64,000 nucleotides of DNA from Polyangia bacterium. Lineage in GTDB: Bacteria > Myxococcota_A > Polyangia > Nannocystales > Nannocystaceae. The stretch lies in assembly GCA_030424595.1 (NCBI GenBank), contig JAUHWG010000031.1:47746-111745 (forward strand), written 5' to 3'. The translations under genes were made by a program, and so were the position numbers. This document shows, piece after piece, positions 27,104 to 34,994 of the stretch (position 1 is its first letter; each line of letters starts with the position of its first letter). The notes under the pieces are model-generated. The model did no database searches. It saw only the letters and a list, made by a program, of their open reading frames with translations, and was not told the origin of the DNA.

Positions 27104-28869
27104 GCGACTTCGAGCGCGACTACGCCCGCGAGCTCTCGCACCTCCGGACCCAGGGCAAGAGCTTCGCTGCGGCCCACCCCCACAACGCCGGGCACCTCGA
27201 CGTCGGCGGCGGCGACCCGGACATCGAGCGCCTCCTCGAGGGCTTCGCCTTCATCAGCGCCGGGATCCGGGCCCAGATCGACGACGCCACCGGCCTCTTC
27301 GCCCGCCGCCTCCTGGCCTCGCTCGGACCGCACTGGATCCGCCCGACCCCGCCGGCCACCGTCGTCGAGCTCCGCCCCGATCTCCGGGTTATCCGCTCAG
27401 TGCAGCGGCTGGCCCGCGGTAAGGAGCTGCTCGCCTCGCCGGTGAACGGCGTCTGCGCCCGCTTCACCACCGCCGCGGACGTCGATCTGGCGCCGATCGA
27501 GCTCCTCCAGCTCGAACTCCTCCGCCATCGCCAGGGCCAGCGATCGCTGCGCCTGCGATTTCGCGCCAGCGACGCAGGAGCGGCGATCCTCCCCAAGCTC
27601 GACCACCTCCGCCTCTTCATCCACCACCGTGATCCGACGGTGACCGCGACCCTTCGGATGTGGCTGACCCGCTACTGCGCCGGGGTCCGCGTCGATGAGG
27701 GGGGCGCCGACACAGGTGGCGTCGACGAAGGTGGCGGCGAGCCTGCCGGCGACCCGCCCCGCATCGCCCTCCCGTTCGCGGATCCATCCGCCCGTCTCCA
27801 GCCCTGGCCGGAGGTGACCCCACCAGCGATCCGGGCCCTCGTCGAGGGCCTGGCCTATCCCGAGCTGGCGGGCTTTGTCGACCTCCACGGCCTCCGCTCG
27901 CTCCACCTGGTTGGCCCTGAGTTCTGCCTCGTCTTGGACTTCGAGGCCCGCGACGACCAGCCGCCGCTCCCCGATCTCCCCGCCAAGCTCCCCGCGAGCA
28001 CCCTCCGCCTCCACTGCGCGCCCGCCCTCAACCTCTTCGCCACCACCGGCGAGCCCTTCGAGCATCACCCCGGAGATCGGCCCCACCTCCTCCGCGCCGA
28101 CGGGACCTCCAAGCGCTCCATGGAGGTCTTCTCGGTGACCCACGTGACGCTCGACGGTCGTCCTGCCCTGCGGCGCCTCTGCGGGGTCCTGCCGCCAGAC
28201 GACACCTCGGCCACCTACGAGATCGACCGCAGCCCGGGCCACGGCGGGGCCGGCGAGTGCCGCCTGGCCATCGAGGCGCCCCCCTCGACGACCGACACGG
28301 ACACGCCAGCGCTCGTGTCGACGCGCCTGCTGTGCACCAACGGCGATCTCGCGCACCACCTCGGGACCGGAGCCCTCGGCCACGGCCCGCGTCACCTCCT
28401 CCTCGAGTCCGCGACGAATATCACCGCCGTGAGCCCGCCCAGGCGCCCCCCCCTCGGCGCGGATCGATGCTGGCGCCTCCTCGATCATCTCGGCCTCCGC
28501 GCGCGCCCGCTCGCCTCTGCCGCCGCGCTCCGCGATCTTCTGACCCTCCACGCCCCTGCCACAGACCCCGAGGACACCCGCGGCCCCCTCAGCAAGCGCT
28601 CGATCGCGGCGATCCGCGGTCTCGAGCGCCGCCGGAGCTACCAGCTCGTCGACGGCGTCCCCACCCCGGTCCTCGAAACCACGGTCGAGGTCGACACCCG
28701 CGGGCTCGCCTGCGTCGCCGAGGCCGAGCTCCTGGGAGAACTCCTCGACAGTGTCATCGCCGACTTCGCCGGCTTCGACGCGGCCAGCGTCCTCGCGATC
28801 CGCCTCTTTCCCTCGGGTGGGCAGCTCGCCTGGCCCCTCCGCCCGCCGACCTCCAGCGAGCGCCGATGA
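27100..28869 (+). CDS. tssF: T6SS baseplate protein TssF
   Basis: A 589-residue protein of normal TssF length starting with the family pattern FERDYARELSHLRTQGKSFAAAHPHNAGHLDVGGGDPDIERLLEGFAFISAGIRAQIDD. Later conserved parts include DRPHLLRADGTSKRSMEVFSVTHVTL and RRSYQLVDGVPTPVLETTVEVD. TssF and TssG form the baseplate wedges. A Gly/Val/Asp insertion (GADTGGVDEGGGEPAGD, ~205-221) is unusual. Overlaps both tssE and tssG by 4 bp. Confidence 0.93.
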   Translation: MSDFERDYARELSHLRTQGKSFAAAHPHNAGHLDVGGGDPDIERLLEGFAFISAGIRAQIDDATGLFARRLLASLGPHWIRPTPPATVVELRPDLRVIRSVQRLARGKELLASPVNGVCARFTTAADVDLAPIELLQLELLRHRQGQRSLRLRFRASDAGAAILPKLDHLRLFIHHRDPTVTATLRMWLTRYCAGVRVDEGGADTGGVDEGGGEPAGDPPRIALPFADPSARLQPWPEVTPPAIRALVEGLAYPELAGFVDLHGLRSLHLVGPEFCLVLDFEARDDQPPLPDLPAKLPASTLRLHCAPALNLFATTGEPFEHHPGDRPHLLRADGTSKRSMEVFSVTHVTLDGRPALRRLCGVLPPDDTSATYEIDRSPGHGGAGECRLAIEAPPSTTDTDTPALVSTRLLCTNGDLAHHLGTGALGHGPRHLLLESATNITAVSPPRRPPLGADRCWRLLDHLGLRARPLASAAALRDLLTLHAPATDPEDTRGPLSKRSIAAIRGLERRRSYQLVDGVPTPVLETTVEVDTRGLACVAEAELLGELLDSVIADFAGFDAASVLAIRLFPSGGQLAWPLRPPTSSERR

Positions 28870-29972
28870 CAGGCGACGAGCGAGGATCTACGGCGGTCCC
28901 GGGTTGGCTCCGCGCGGTCGAGCGTGACCCCGGCGCCACCGATCTCGTCGCCCTGCTCCGGGCGATCGAACGGCTCACCGCGTCGGCCGACGGCGACCAC
29001 GGCGATGGCGACGACCGCGACGTCCGCGACGCCGACGACGGCATCGATGTCCGACTCAGGGCAGAGCCGAGGCTCTGCACCGCCGCCGGGCGGCGGCTCC
29101 AGGTCAGGACCGCCGTTGACGGCCACGACTCCGACCCGCTACCGACCCCGCTACCGACCCCGCCCCCGACCTCGCGACGACCGGATCGACCGACGATCGA
29201 GCTCATCCTCCACGGGTTCGGGGCGCTCATCGGCCCCGCCACACCGCTCCCGCTCGCCCTCGCCGAGCGAGCGTCAGGCCCCGGCCCCGGCTCCGAGCGC
29301 CTGCGCGCCTTCCTCGACCTCTTCCACCACCGCCTCTTCACCCTCCTCACTGAGGGCCTCGCACGCCTGCGCGCGCCTCAGGCCAGCGCCGACGCGGCCC
29401 TCTGGGAGGAGCACCTCCTGGGCGCGACGGGGCTGGCTTCGCCCGCCTCCGCGATCCCCCGCAGCTCGCGTCTTCAGCTCCTCCCCCTGCTCCTGAGCGC
29501 GAACGGTACGTCGACCCCCGCCCTCCTCGACCAGGCCCTTGAAATCTGTCTCAGGCCCGTGGCTGGAGCTGGACTGCGGATCCACACGCGGGCCCTCTCC
29601 CAGACCTGGGCCCCGCGCCCGAGGTCGACGCTGAGTCCCCTAGGAGGGCCGCGCACCCACCTCCGCTCCGCCCCCGCCGGCTGCGGGGACGCCCCGCTCC
29701 TCCTCGGGGGCCAGCTCTCGGTCCGGCATGGCTTGACGATCGAGGTGCGCGGAGCGGCCGGCGAATCGCTGGACACCTTTGCCCGGGACGAGCCCGGACA
29801 CCGGATGATCCGCGAGCTCGTCGAGCTCCTGGCCCCGCCAGGGACTCGCTGGGAGCTGAGCCTGCACCCGACGATCCCGCGACAGGCGCGGCTCGGGTCC
29901 GCCCGCCTCGGCCAGACCTGGCTCCCGGGGGCCCCAGCCTCCTCCCCACTGCGCGTCCGGGGCGGCGACTAG
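28866..29972 (+). CDS. tssG: T6SS baseplate protein TssG
   Basis: A 368-residue TssG: WLRAVERDPGATDLVALLRAIERL at the start, IELILHGFGALIGPATPLPLALAERA..., RLRAFLDLFHHRLFTLLTEG and a C-terminal FARDEPGHRMIRELVELLAPPGTRWELSLH. It is longer than usual (~330-350) because of two low-complexity insertions: an Asp-rich one (DGDHGDGDDRDVRDADDG) and PLPTPLPTPPPT, the latter encoded by a 12-bp repeat near 29139-29165. It overlaps tssF by ATGA and ends the rightward T6SS run. Confidence 0.85.
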   Translation: MTGDERGSTAVPGWLRAVERDPGATDLVALLRAIERLTASADGDHGDGDDRDVRDADDGIDVRLRAEPRLCTAAGRRLQVRTAVDGHDSDPLPTPLPTPPPTSRRPDRPTIELILHGFGALIGPATPLPLALAERASGPGPGSERLRAFLDLFHHRLFTLLTEGLARLRAPQASADAALWEEHLLGATGLASPASAIPRSSRLQLLPLLLSANGTSTPALLDQALEICLRPVAGAGLRIHTRALSQTWAPRPRSTLSPLGGPRTHLRSAPAGCGDAPLLLGGQLSVRHGLTIEVRGAAGESLDTFARDEPGHRMIRELVELLAPPGTRWELSLHPTIPRQARLGSARLGQTWLPGAPASSPLRVRGGD

Positions 29973-30074
29973 TTTAGACAGTCCCGTAGGCCCTCGCCCG
30001 CGATCGTCGGTCCTCTCGGCTTCGACGAAACGCCGCTGCACCGGGCCCTACCGCACGTTTCGCCGGATCCGGAA

Positions 30075-30091
30075 GGCCTTCGACGAAGGCC
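30075..30091. repeat. 17-bp perfect palindrome
   Basis: ggccttcgacgaaggcc is perfectly symmetric around position 30083. It sits in the 264-bp gap between tssG and the small membrane protein gene, and could be part of a terminator or a binding site; no T-run follows. Confidence 0.5.
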
Positions 30092-30153
30092 CGCGAGAGC
30101 GCGCGGGACTCTCGTCACAGCCTCTTAGAGGCCTCCCAACGCGGATAACTTCT

Positions 30154-30236
30154 GCAAACGCGGCGCTTTCAGCTCGACAAATTCGCGCACGATGACCTAA
30201 CGTCCGGCGGAATTCCCGAAAAGGACTGAACGCACC
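30154..30236 (+). promoter_or_regulatory. candidate promoter region of the small membrane protein gene
   Basis: This stretch is less GC-rich than its surroundings. A -35-like CGACAA (about 30175-30180) and a -10-like TAACGT (about 30198-30203) are separated by 17 bp, and an AAGGA ribosome site precedes the ATG at 30237. Only sequence resemblance supports this. Confidence 0.35.
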
Positions 30237-30632
30237 ATGGCAAAGAAGCTCTGTCTCGCGGCCCTCGCCCTCGTCATCCTCTCCCTCTTCTTCCCTTGGC
30301 ATCACGTCGAGATCGGCAGCCTCAAGGTCACTCAGGGGATCTTCGTCGGAGATGAGACCAAGCCCGACGCGTACCTCATCATCCTCGCGCCGGTCTTCCT
30401 GGCCGCGCTCCTCGGCGGGCTCCTCGGCCTCAAGCGCTTCGGTCGCGGCCTCGGGATCACGGTGACGATCTTCTCGATCATCGGCGGGCTCCTCCTCTTC
30501 ATGATCCAGGACGCGATGGCGGAGAAGGGCGGCTCCAGCAGCATGGGCGCGTACTTCGGCATTCTCGCGGTCTTCCTGACCCTCGCCGGCGGCCTTATCG
30601 GCACCGTCAAGCCAGAGCCCAAGAAGGCCTAG
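30237..30632 (+). CDS. small four-helix membrane protein
   Basis: A 131-residue hydrophobic protein with four predicted membrane segments: 5-20 (LCLAALALVILSLFFPW), 46-63 (LIILAPVFLAALLGGLLGL), 72-90 (GLGITVTIFSIIGGLLLFM) and 103-124 (AYFGILAVFLTLAGGLIG). Segment 1 is followed by a short extracytoplasmic loop (HHVEIGSLKVTQGIF). No known family is recognised. Monocistronic, with a strong terminator 26 bp after its stop. Confidence 0.75.
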   Translation: MAKKLCLAALALVILSLFFPWHHVEIGSLKVTQGIFVGDETKPDAYLIILAPVFLAALLGGLLGLKRFGRGLGITVTIFSIIGGLLLFMIQDAMAEKGGSSSMGAYFGILAVFLTLAGGLIGTVKPEPKKA

Positions 30633-30658
30633 CGCCCGACCCCCACCCCCCAGTAGGG

Positions 30659-30687
30659 AAGGCCCGGCGTTCATAGCGCCGGGCCTT
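30659..30687 (+). terminator. intrinsic terminator
   Basis: aaggcccggcg (30659-30669) pairs with cgccgggcctt (30677-30687) around a 7-nt loop and is followed by tctgttct. It ends transcription of the small membrane protein gene and separates it from the converging phosphorylase gene. Confidence 0.85.
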
Positions 30688-30761
30688 TCTGTTCTCGAGC
30701 CTGCGCTCGACCCAGCCCTGCGCGCTTCAGCACCTGCCGAGCGCGCGAGGTCCGGAGCCCG

Positions 30762-32477
30762 CTACTCCCCGTGGGTGTAGGCGCGCGTCAGGTACTCGGC
30801 GACCATCCGCTCGCCGTTGAAGTAGGAGCCGTTGAGCGCGATCGAGTTGCGCATCACCGTCGCCCAGCCGTCCTGGTCACGACGATGCAGCGGCAGCACC
30901 TCCTCGTCCAGGAGCCGGTAGAGCTGGTTCGCGTCGGCGTTGTTCGCCTCTTCGCCCGAGTGGTGGGTCGGCTCGATCACCCAGCCCGTCGTCCCCTCGA
31001 TGTAGCCCTCGCACCACCAACCGTCGCGGACGCTGAGGCTCGGCACCCCGTTGTGGGCCGCCTTCATCCCGCTGGTGCCCGAGGCCTCCAGCGGCGCCAT
31101 CGGCGTGTTCAGCCAGACGTCGACACCGCTGACCATCTTGAGGCCAAGCTCCATGTTGTAGCCCGGCAGGTAGGCGATCCGGACGTGGGGGGCCAGCTCC
31201 TCGCGGAGGCGGAGCAGCTCCTCGATCAGGCGCTTGCCCTCGAAGTCGCGCGGGTGCGACTTGCCGGCGTAGATCACCTGCAGCGTGCCCCAGCGGCTGG
31301 CGATGTCCCGGAGACGTCGGATGTCGCGGAGGAGCAGGAGCGGCCGCTTGTAGGAGGTCGAGCGCCGCGCGTAGCCGATCGTGAAGAGATCCTCGCTGAG
31401 CTCGTAGCCCTGCTCGTTGGCCACCGCCAGCAGGGTCCGCTTCGCCTGCCGATGCGCCTCGCGGATCTCAGCCAGAGGAATGCTCTGGGCCATCCGCAGG
31501 GCGAAGTTATGACGACGCCATTGGGGGATGTGACGGTCGAAGAGCGCGGCCATCGGCGCGGCGGTCCAGGTGCCCGAGTGGACGCCGTTGGTGATCGCGT
31601 GGATCTCGCGACCCGGGAACATTCCGCGCGAGACCTCGCCGTGACGCTGAGCCACGCCGAAGACGAAACCGCTGAGCTCGAGCCCGAGGATGCTCATGTT
31701 GAGCTCGGTCGACTCGCTCCCCGGCAGGCGGGTGTAGAGGCCCATCCAGGCCTCGCCGAGCAGCTTGGTCGCGAGCGCCTTCGGGAAGCGGTCGTGGCCG
31801 GCGGGGACCGGCGTGTGCGTGGTGAACACGCAGCGCTTCTTCGCCGCTGCGATCGCCGCTTCGAACTCCGCGTCCGGCCCCTCAAAGCCAGCTCCAGCCC
31901 GCAGCGTCTCGCCGAGCAGATCGAGGGCCAGGAGGCTCGAGTGTCCCTCGTTCATGTGAAAGCGATCGGGCTCGATGCCGAGGGCCTTCAAGGCTCGACG
32001 CCCGCCCATTCCCAGGACGATCTCTTGCATCAGCCGGTAGCGCTCATCGCCGAGGTAGAGGCTGTCGGTGATGGTCCGATCCTCCTCGCTGTTGCCCGGC
32101 AGGTCGCTGTCGAGGAGGAAGACCGGCACCTCGTGACCCTCGACGCCGGTGACGACGGTCTTCCAGACAGCGAGGGTCACCGCGCGCCCCTCGACCTCGA
32201 CCTCGACCTCGACCGCGAGGCGCTTGAGATGATCCTCTGGCCTCCACGACACGTCCTTCTCGATCTGGTGGCCGTCGGCGATCGCCTGCTTGAAGTACCC
32301 CTTACGGTAGAGCAGCGACACGCCGACCATCGGCACCCCGAGATCCGACGCGGAGCGCAGCGTGTCGCCTGCGAGCATCCCGAGCCCGCCGGAGTAGGTC
32401 GGGATGTCGTTGCTCAGGCCGAACTCCATGCAGAAGTAGGCGATCGAAGGGATGGACTGCGGGTGGAGCGGATTCAT
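30762..32477 (-). CDS. glgP: alpha-glucan (glycogen/maltodextrin) phosphorylase
   Basis: A 571-residue GT35 phosphorylase of the short bacterial/archaeal type. Motifs: AYFCMEFGLSNDIPTYSGGLGMLAGDTLRSASDLG near the start, FHMNEGHSSLLALDLL, FTTHTPVPAGHDRF, ITNGVHSGTW, IGYARRSTSYKRPLLLLRDI, and the pyridoxal-phosphate site EASGTSGMKAAHNGVPSLSV containing the PLP lysine. It releases glucose 1-phosphate from alpha-1,4-glucans. The N-terminal DUF3417 extension seen in some relatives is absent. Monocistronic. It could degrade glycogen or imported maltodextrin. Confidence 0.92.
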   Translation of the reverse strand: MNPLHPQSIPSIAYFCMEFGLSNDIPTYSGGLGMLAGDTLRSASDLGVPMVGVSLLYRKGYFKQAIADGHQIEKDVSWRPEDHLKRLAVEVEVEVEGRAVTLAVWKTVVTGVEGHEVPVFLLDSDLPGNSEEDRTITDSLYLGDERYRLMQEIVLGMGGRRALKALGIEPDRFHMNEGHSSLLALDLLGETLRAGAGFEGPDAEFEAAIAAAKKRCVFTTHTPVPAGHDRFPKALATKLLGEAWMGLYTRLPGSESTELNMSILGLELSGFVFGVAQRHGEVSRGMFPGREIHAITNGVHSGTWTAAPMAALFDRHIPQWRRHNFALRMAQSIPLAEIREAHRQAKRTLLAVANEQGYELSEDLFTIGYARRSTSYKRPLLLLRDIRRLRDIASRWGTLQVIYAGKSHPRDFEGKRLIEELLRLREELAPHVRIAYLPGYNMELGLKMVSGVDVWLNTPMAPLEASGTSGMKAAHNGVPSLSVRDGWWCEGYIEGTTGWVIEPTHHSGEEANNADANQLYRLLDEEVLPLHRRDQDGWATVMRNSIALNGSYFNGERMVAEYLTRAYTHGE

Positions 32478-32649
32478 CGGCGTTCTCGCGGGGGAAACAA
32501 CAAGCCACGCAGATCGCGTGGCGCGCCGATGATTGGGCCAGGCGCGATCTCGGTCAAGAGCAAACCATCACAGCCGAGCCGCAGGTGGCAGAGAAGAGCC
32601 CTCCGCGGAGGGCGCTCTGGGCCGCGAGCGGGACCTTTACCACGGGCTG

Positions 32650-33150
32650 CTAGACCTCTTCGATATCGAAGACGAAGTGGACCTCGTCGGTCATCCCGCC
32701 GTGGGTGATCTCGATCGTCGAGTCCCACACCCCCGCCATATGCAGATCCACCGGCGTCACCGTGTACTGACCGCCGCCGTCGACCGTGACCACAGCGTCG
32801 CTCTGCGATCCGTGCCCGTGCTCGGGCATGTACGGCGTGACGATGACCTCTGCGTCCTCCGCGTCTGCGCCCGCGTGATCGCTGATCGTCAAGGTCCAGG
32901 TGTTGACGCCCTTCACCGGCGGGCCTGGTTCGCTCGTCAGGGCGACCATGAAGTGCCCCTCGTCGCTCATCTTCATCAGACCCGCGCTGTACTCGTCGAC
33001 CTCAACGTCGCCACTGTCGCCGCTGTCGTGGCTGTCGTGGCTGTCGTGGCTGTCGTGGCTGTCATGCTCGTCGCCGTGATCACAGCCGACAGCGAAGGTC
33101 AGGGCGAAAGCGGCGAAGGTCGAACCCAGGGTTCTCAAGGAAGCGCGCAT
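32650..33150 (-). CDS. YtkA/FixH-like lipoprotein with His/Asp repeat
   Basis: A 166-residue lipoprotein: MRASLRTLGSTFAAFALTFAVGC (Cys23), then HGDEHDSHDSHDSHDSHDS encoded by 9-bp direct repeats, then a YtkA-like beta-sandwich (WTLTISDHAGADAEDAEVIVTPYMPEHGHGSQSDAVVTVDGGGQYTVTPVDLHMAGVWDSTIEI). YtkA-like domains occur in periplasmic proteins linked to copper handling. The His-rich repeat and the MPEHGHG loop suggest metal binding, which is an inference. On the minus strand TATGGT ends 7 nt before the ATG at 33150, so the mRNA may be leaderless; an in-frame ATG 12 bases upstream is less likely. Confidence 0.7.
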   Translation of the reverse strand: MRASLRTLGSTFAAFALTFAVGCDHGDEHDSHDSHDSHDSHDSGDSGDVEVDEYSAGLMKMSDEGHFMVALTSEPGPPVKGVNTWTLTISDHAGADAEDAEVIVTPYMPEHGHGSQSDAVVTVDGGGQYTVTPVDLHMAGVWDSTIEITHGGMTDEVHFVFDIEEV

Positions 33151-33305
33151 GGTCGTGACCATAGCCCGCGGACCCCGCCCCCCAAATGCGACGAAGTGTC
33201 GCTCACTCGTGCCGACCGGCCGCCTGCCCTGTGACGTAGCCCCCAAAACGTCGACCATGGGCGGCTACGAGCGCGACTACGACGCTGTCCACGCTTGAGG
33301 GCCGC

Positions 33306-33325
33306 TACACTGGCCGTCCTAGGAG
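33306..33325 (+). promoter_or_regulatory. -10-like TACACT and ribosome site before the 33334 gene
   Basis: TACACT at 33306-33311 is followed by AGGAG at 33321-33325, 8 nt before the ATG at 33334. The same hexamer occurs before the gene at 54661. Confidence 0.4.
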
Positions 33326-33333
33326 TCCCCACA

Positions 33334-34128
33334 ATGCGCATAGCCCGATCTCTCTTGACCGTCGCAGCGGCCCTCACGCTCGCCGCCTGTTCGGGCGACG
33401 ACAGCTCGTCCACCACCTCTGCGACCTCGACCTCCTCGACGTCCACGTCCTCCACCTCGACGGCGACGGAGACCTCGACCTCAGGATCGACCGCCGGGAC
33501 CGAGGGCGAGAGCGAGGGCTCCACGTCGACAACGACCACCGGGACGACCGCGGATCCGACGACGACCACTACCACCGGCGATACCACCGGCGACACAACC
33601 ACGACCACCACCGGCGGCGTCGAGTTCCCGATCTGTGCGGACTACTGCGACGCGATCACGGCCTGCTTCGGCGACGGCTACCCCGAGTGCTTCGCCGAGT
33701 GCAATGAGTTCACCGGGGTCTTCCACGCCATCGGACCGGTCTGCACCGAGTCGATCGACGGCCTCCTGGAGTGTGCGATCGACCTCTCCTGTGAGGAGCT
33801 CGGCGCCTTCCTCAATGAGGAGCCAAGCCCCTGCGATGAGGCCCAGGCGAAGATCGCCGGGGATCCGCCCGCCTGCATCCTCGAGGAGGAGCCGCCCGAG
33901 TTCTGCATCGCGTTTTGCGACAAGACCGCGGAGTGCATGTTCGAAGAGCCAGGGTGCCTGGACGAGTGCAGCGGCGGATACGGCTTCGGGAAAGCCATGA
34001 GTCCAGAGTGCGGCGATGCGCTCGAGGCCTACTACGGCTGCCTGGGCGCGCTCGACTGCGAAAATTTGATGAACCCCGTCACCTGCCTGGACGAGGCCAC
34101 CTCGGTCGAGCTCCTCTGCGAGTTCTAA
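33334..34128 (+). CDS. Cys-rich surface lipoprotein with Thr/Ser linker
   Basis: A 264-residue lipoprotein with signal MRIARSLLTVAAALTLAAC (Cys19), a ~75-residue Ser/Thr linker (TSSTSTSSTSTATETSTS...), and a C-terminal Cys-rich domain with sixteen cysteines in two similar halves (FPICADYCDAITACFGDGYPECFAECNEF and FCIAFCDKTAECMFEEPGCLDECSGGY). The duplicated pattern CxxxCDxxxxC...C..C suggests a tandem disulfide-bonded fold. Typical of Nannocystaceae surface proteins; the function is unknown. The ATG at 33334 gives the clean signal and has a good ribosome site. Confidence 0.75.
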   Translation: MRIARSLLTVAAALTLAACSGDDSSSTTSATSTSSTSTSSTSTATETSTSGSTAGTEGESEGSTSTTTTGTTADPTTTTTTGDTTGDTTTTTTGGVEFPICADYCDAITACFGDGYPECFAECNEFTGVFHAIGPVCTESIDGLLECAIDLSCEELGAFLNEEPSPCDEAQAKIAGDPPACILEEEPPEFCIAFCDKTAECMFEEPGCLDECSGGYGFGKAMSPECGDALEAYYGCLGALDCENLMNPVTCLDEATSVELLCEF

Positions 34129-34217
34129 CTCCCGCCGCGAAGCTCTCGCCACGGCCGCTCCGCGAGAGCGAGAGCGACTCTCACGGCGGGCTCCTACACG
34201 GCTAGCCCGGGCCCGCA

Positions 34218-34240
34218 GCCCCTCGCCGAAGCAGAGGGGC
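34218..34240. terminator. candidate hairpin between convergent genes
   Basis: gcccctc (34218-34224) and gaggggc (34234-34240) form a 7-bp GC-rich stem with a 9-nt loop between the lipoprotein gene and the converging kptA. There is no T-run, so its action as a terminator is uncertain. Confidence 0.3.
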
Positions 34241-34256
34241 CGACGAGCCCAGGCTC

Positions 34257-34898
34257 CTACGCGCCCGGACCCAGGAGGGTGCTCCGCAGCTCCGCCTCCT
34301 GCGCCCGCGTCCGCCGGGTCATCGCCCGAAGCTCGACGATATGCGCAGGCTCGATCCGACGCGCCAGCAACACGCCGTTGGGCGCTCGCCAGATCGTCTG
34401 GCCCGCCCCTCGCACGAGGCGCGGGTCGACGCCGATCATCACGTCGACCTGCGCTCGCTTGCCGACGACGCTGCCCAGCCCCGGCGCCAGGTGGACGTGG
34501 GTCCGCGACTGCGGCAAGACCCCCTCGCGAGCGATCGCGGGGATGACCCCCGCCGAGGTCCCGTGCCAGACGGTCTCGTCCCCTTCGTAGACCGCCCACG
34601 AGGCCTCGAGCGCCTCCGCAGAGACACCCGATCTCGAAGAGTGCCCCTGACAGCAGCGGATCCGCCCGCCGACCACCTGCAGACGCTTCTTGCTGTTGGT
34701 CCGCACCAGCTCGTCGAGCTTGGACCGGCTGAGCCCGAGAGAGCGCAGCACCTCCTCGATCGGGACCCACCCCGCGGGATCCATGTGGATCCCGGCCTCC
34801 GGCGCGCCATGGCGCAGCAGCCACGACAGGCGCTTGCTCCGGCGGACGTCCTGCTTGCTCCGCTCAGGCCGATCGCTGTTCATGTTCATGATGTTCAT
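34257..34898 (-). CDS. kptA: RNA 2'-phosphotransferase KptA/Tpt1
   Basis: A 213-residue protein with the family motifs in order: RSKRLSWLLRHGAPEAGIHMDPAGWVPIEEVL (catalytic Arg-His pair at 29-30), RIRCCQGHS, ETVWHGTS, HVHLAPG and WRAPNGVLLA. The enzyme moves a 2'-phosphate from RNA to NAD+, giving ADP-ribose 1''-2''-cyclic phosphate. In eukaryotes it completes tRNA splicing; bacteria lack that pathway, so the bacterial substrate is unclear. Divergent from a LysR regulator with an 85-bp gap. Three clustered ATGs (34898, 34889, 34883) are possible starts. Confidence 0.9.
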   Translation of the reverse strand: MNIMNMNSDRPERSKQDVRRSKRLSWLLRHGAPEAGIHMDPAGWVPIEEVLRSLGLSRSKLDELVRTNSKKRLQVVGGRIRCCQGHSSRSGVSAEALEASWAVYEGDETVWHGTSAGVIPAIAREGVLPQSRTHVHLAPGLGSVVGKRAQVDVMIGVDPRLVRGAGQTIWRAPNGVLLARRIEPAHIVELRAMTRRTRAQEAELRSTLLGPGA

Positions 34899-34967
34899 CG
34901 TAAGTCTTCTCTTTCTTGGTTGGAGAAGAACCTAGGCCTGGACTGCTATCCGCAGAAGTCATAGTTT

Positions 34968-34994
34968 ACGATAGACTATCGTTGTGTGCGATAG
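34968..34994. promoter_or_regulatory. candidate LysR operator (ACGATAG palindrome)
   Basis: acgatag-a-ctatcgt (34968-34982) is a perfect 15-bp palindrome, and a further half-site gcgatag follows at 34988-34994. It lies in the kptA/LysR divergent gap and overlaps the GTG start of the LysR gene, so it could serve autoregulation and kptA control. Confidence 0.5.

Noticed and set aside
30771..32708. 645-codon plus-strand frame opposite the phosphorylase
   Set aside because: Antisense shadow of an unmistakable GT35 phosphorylase.
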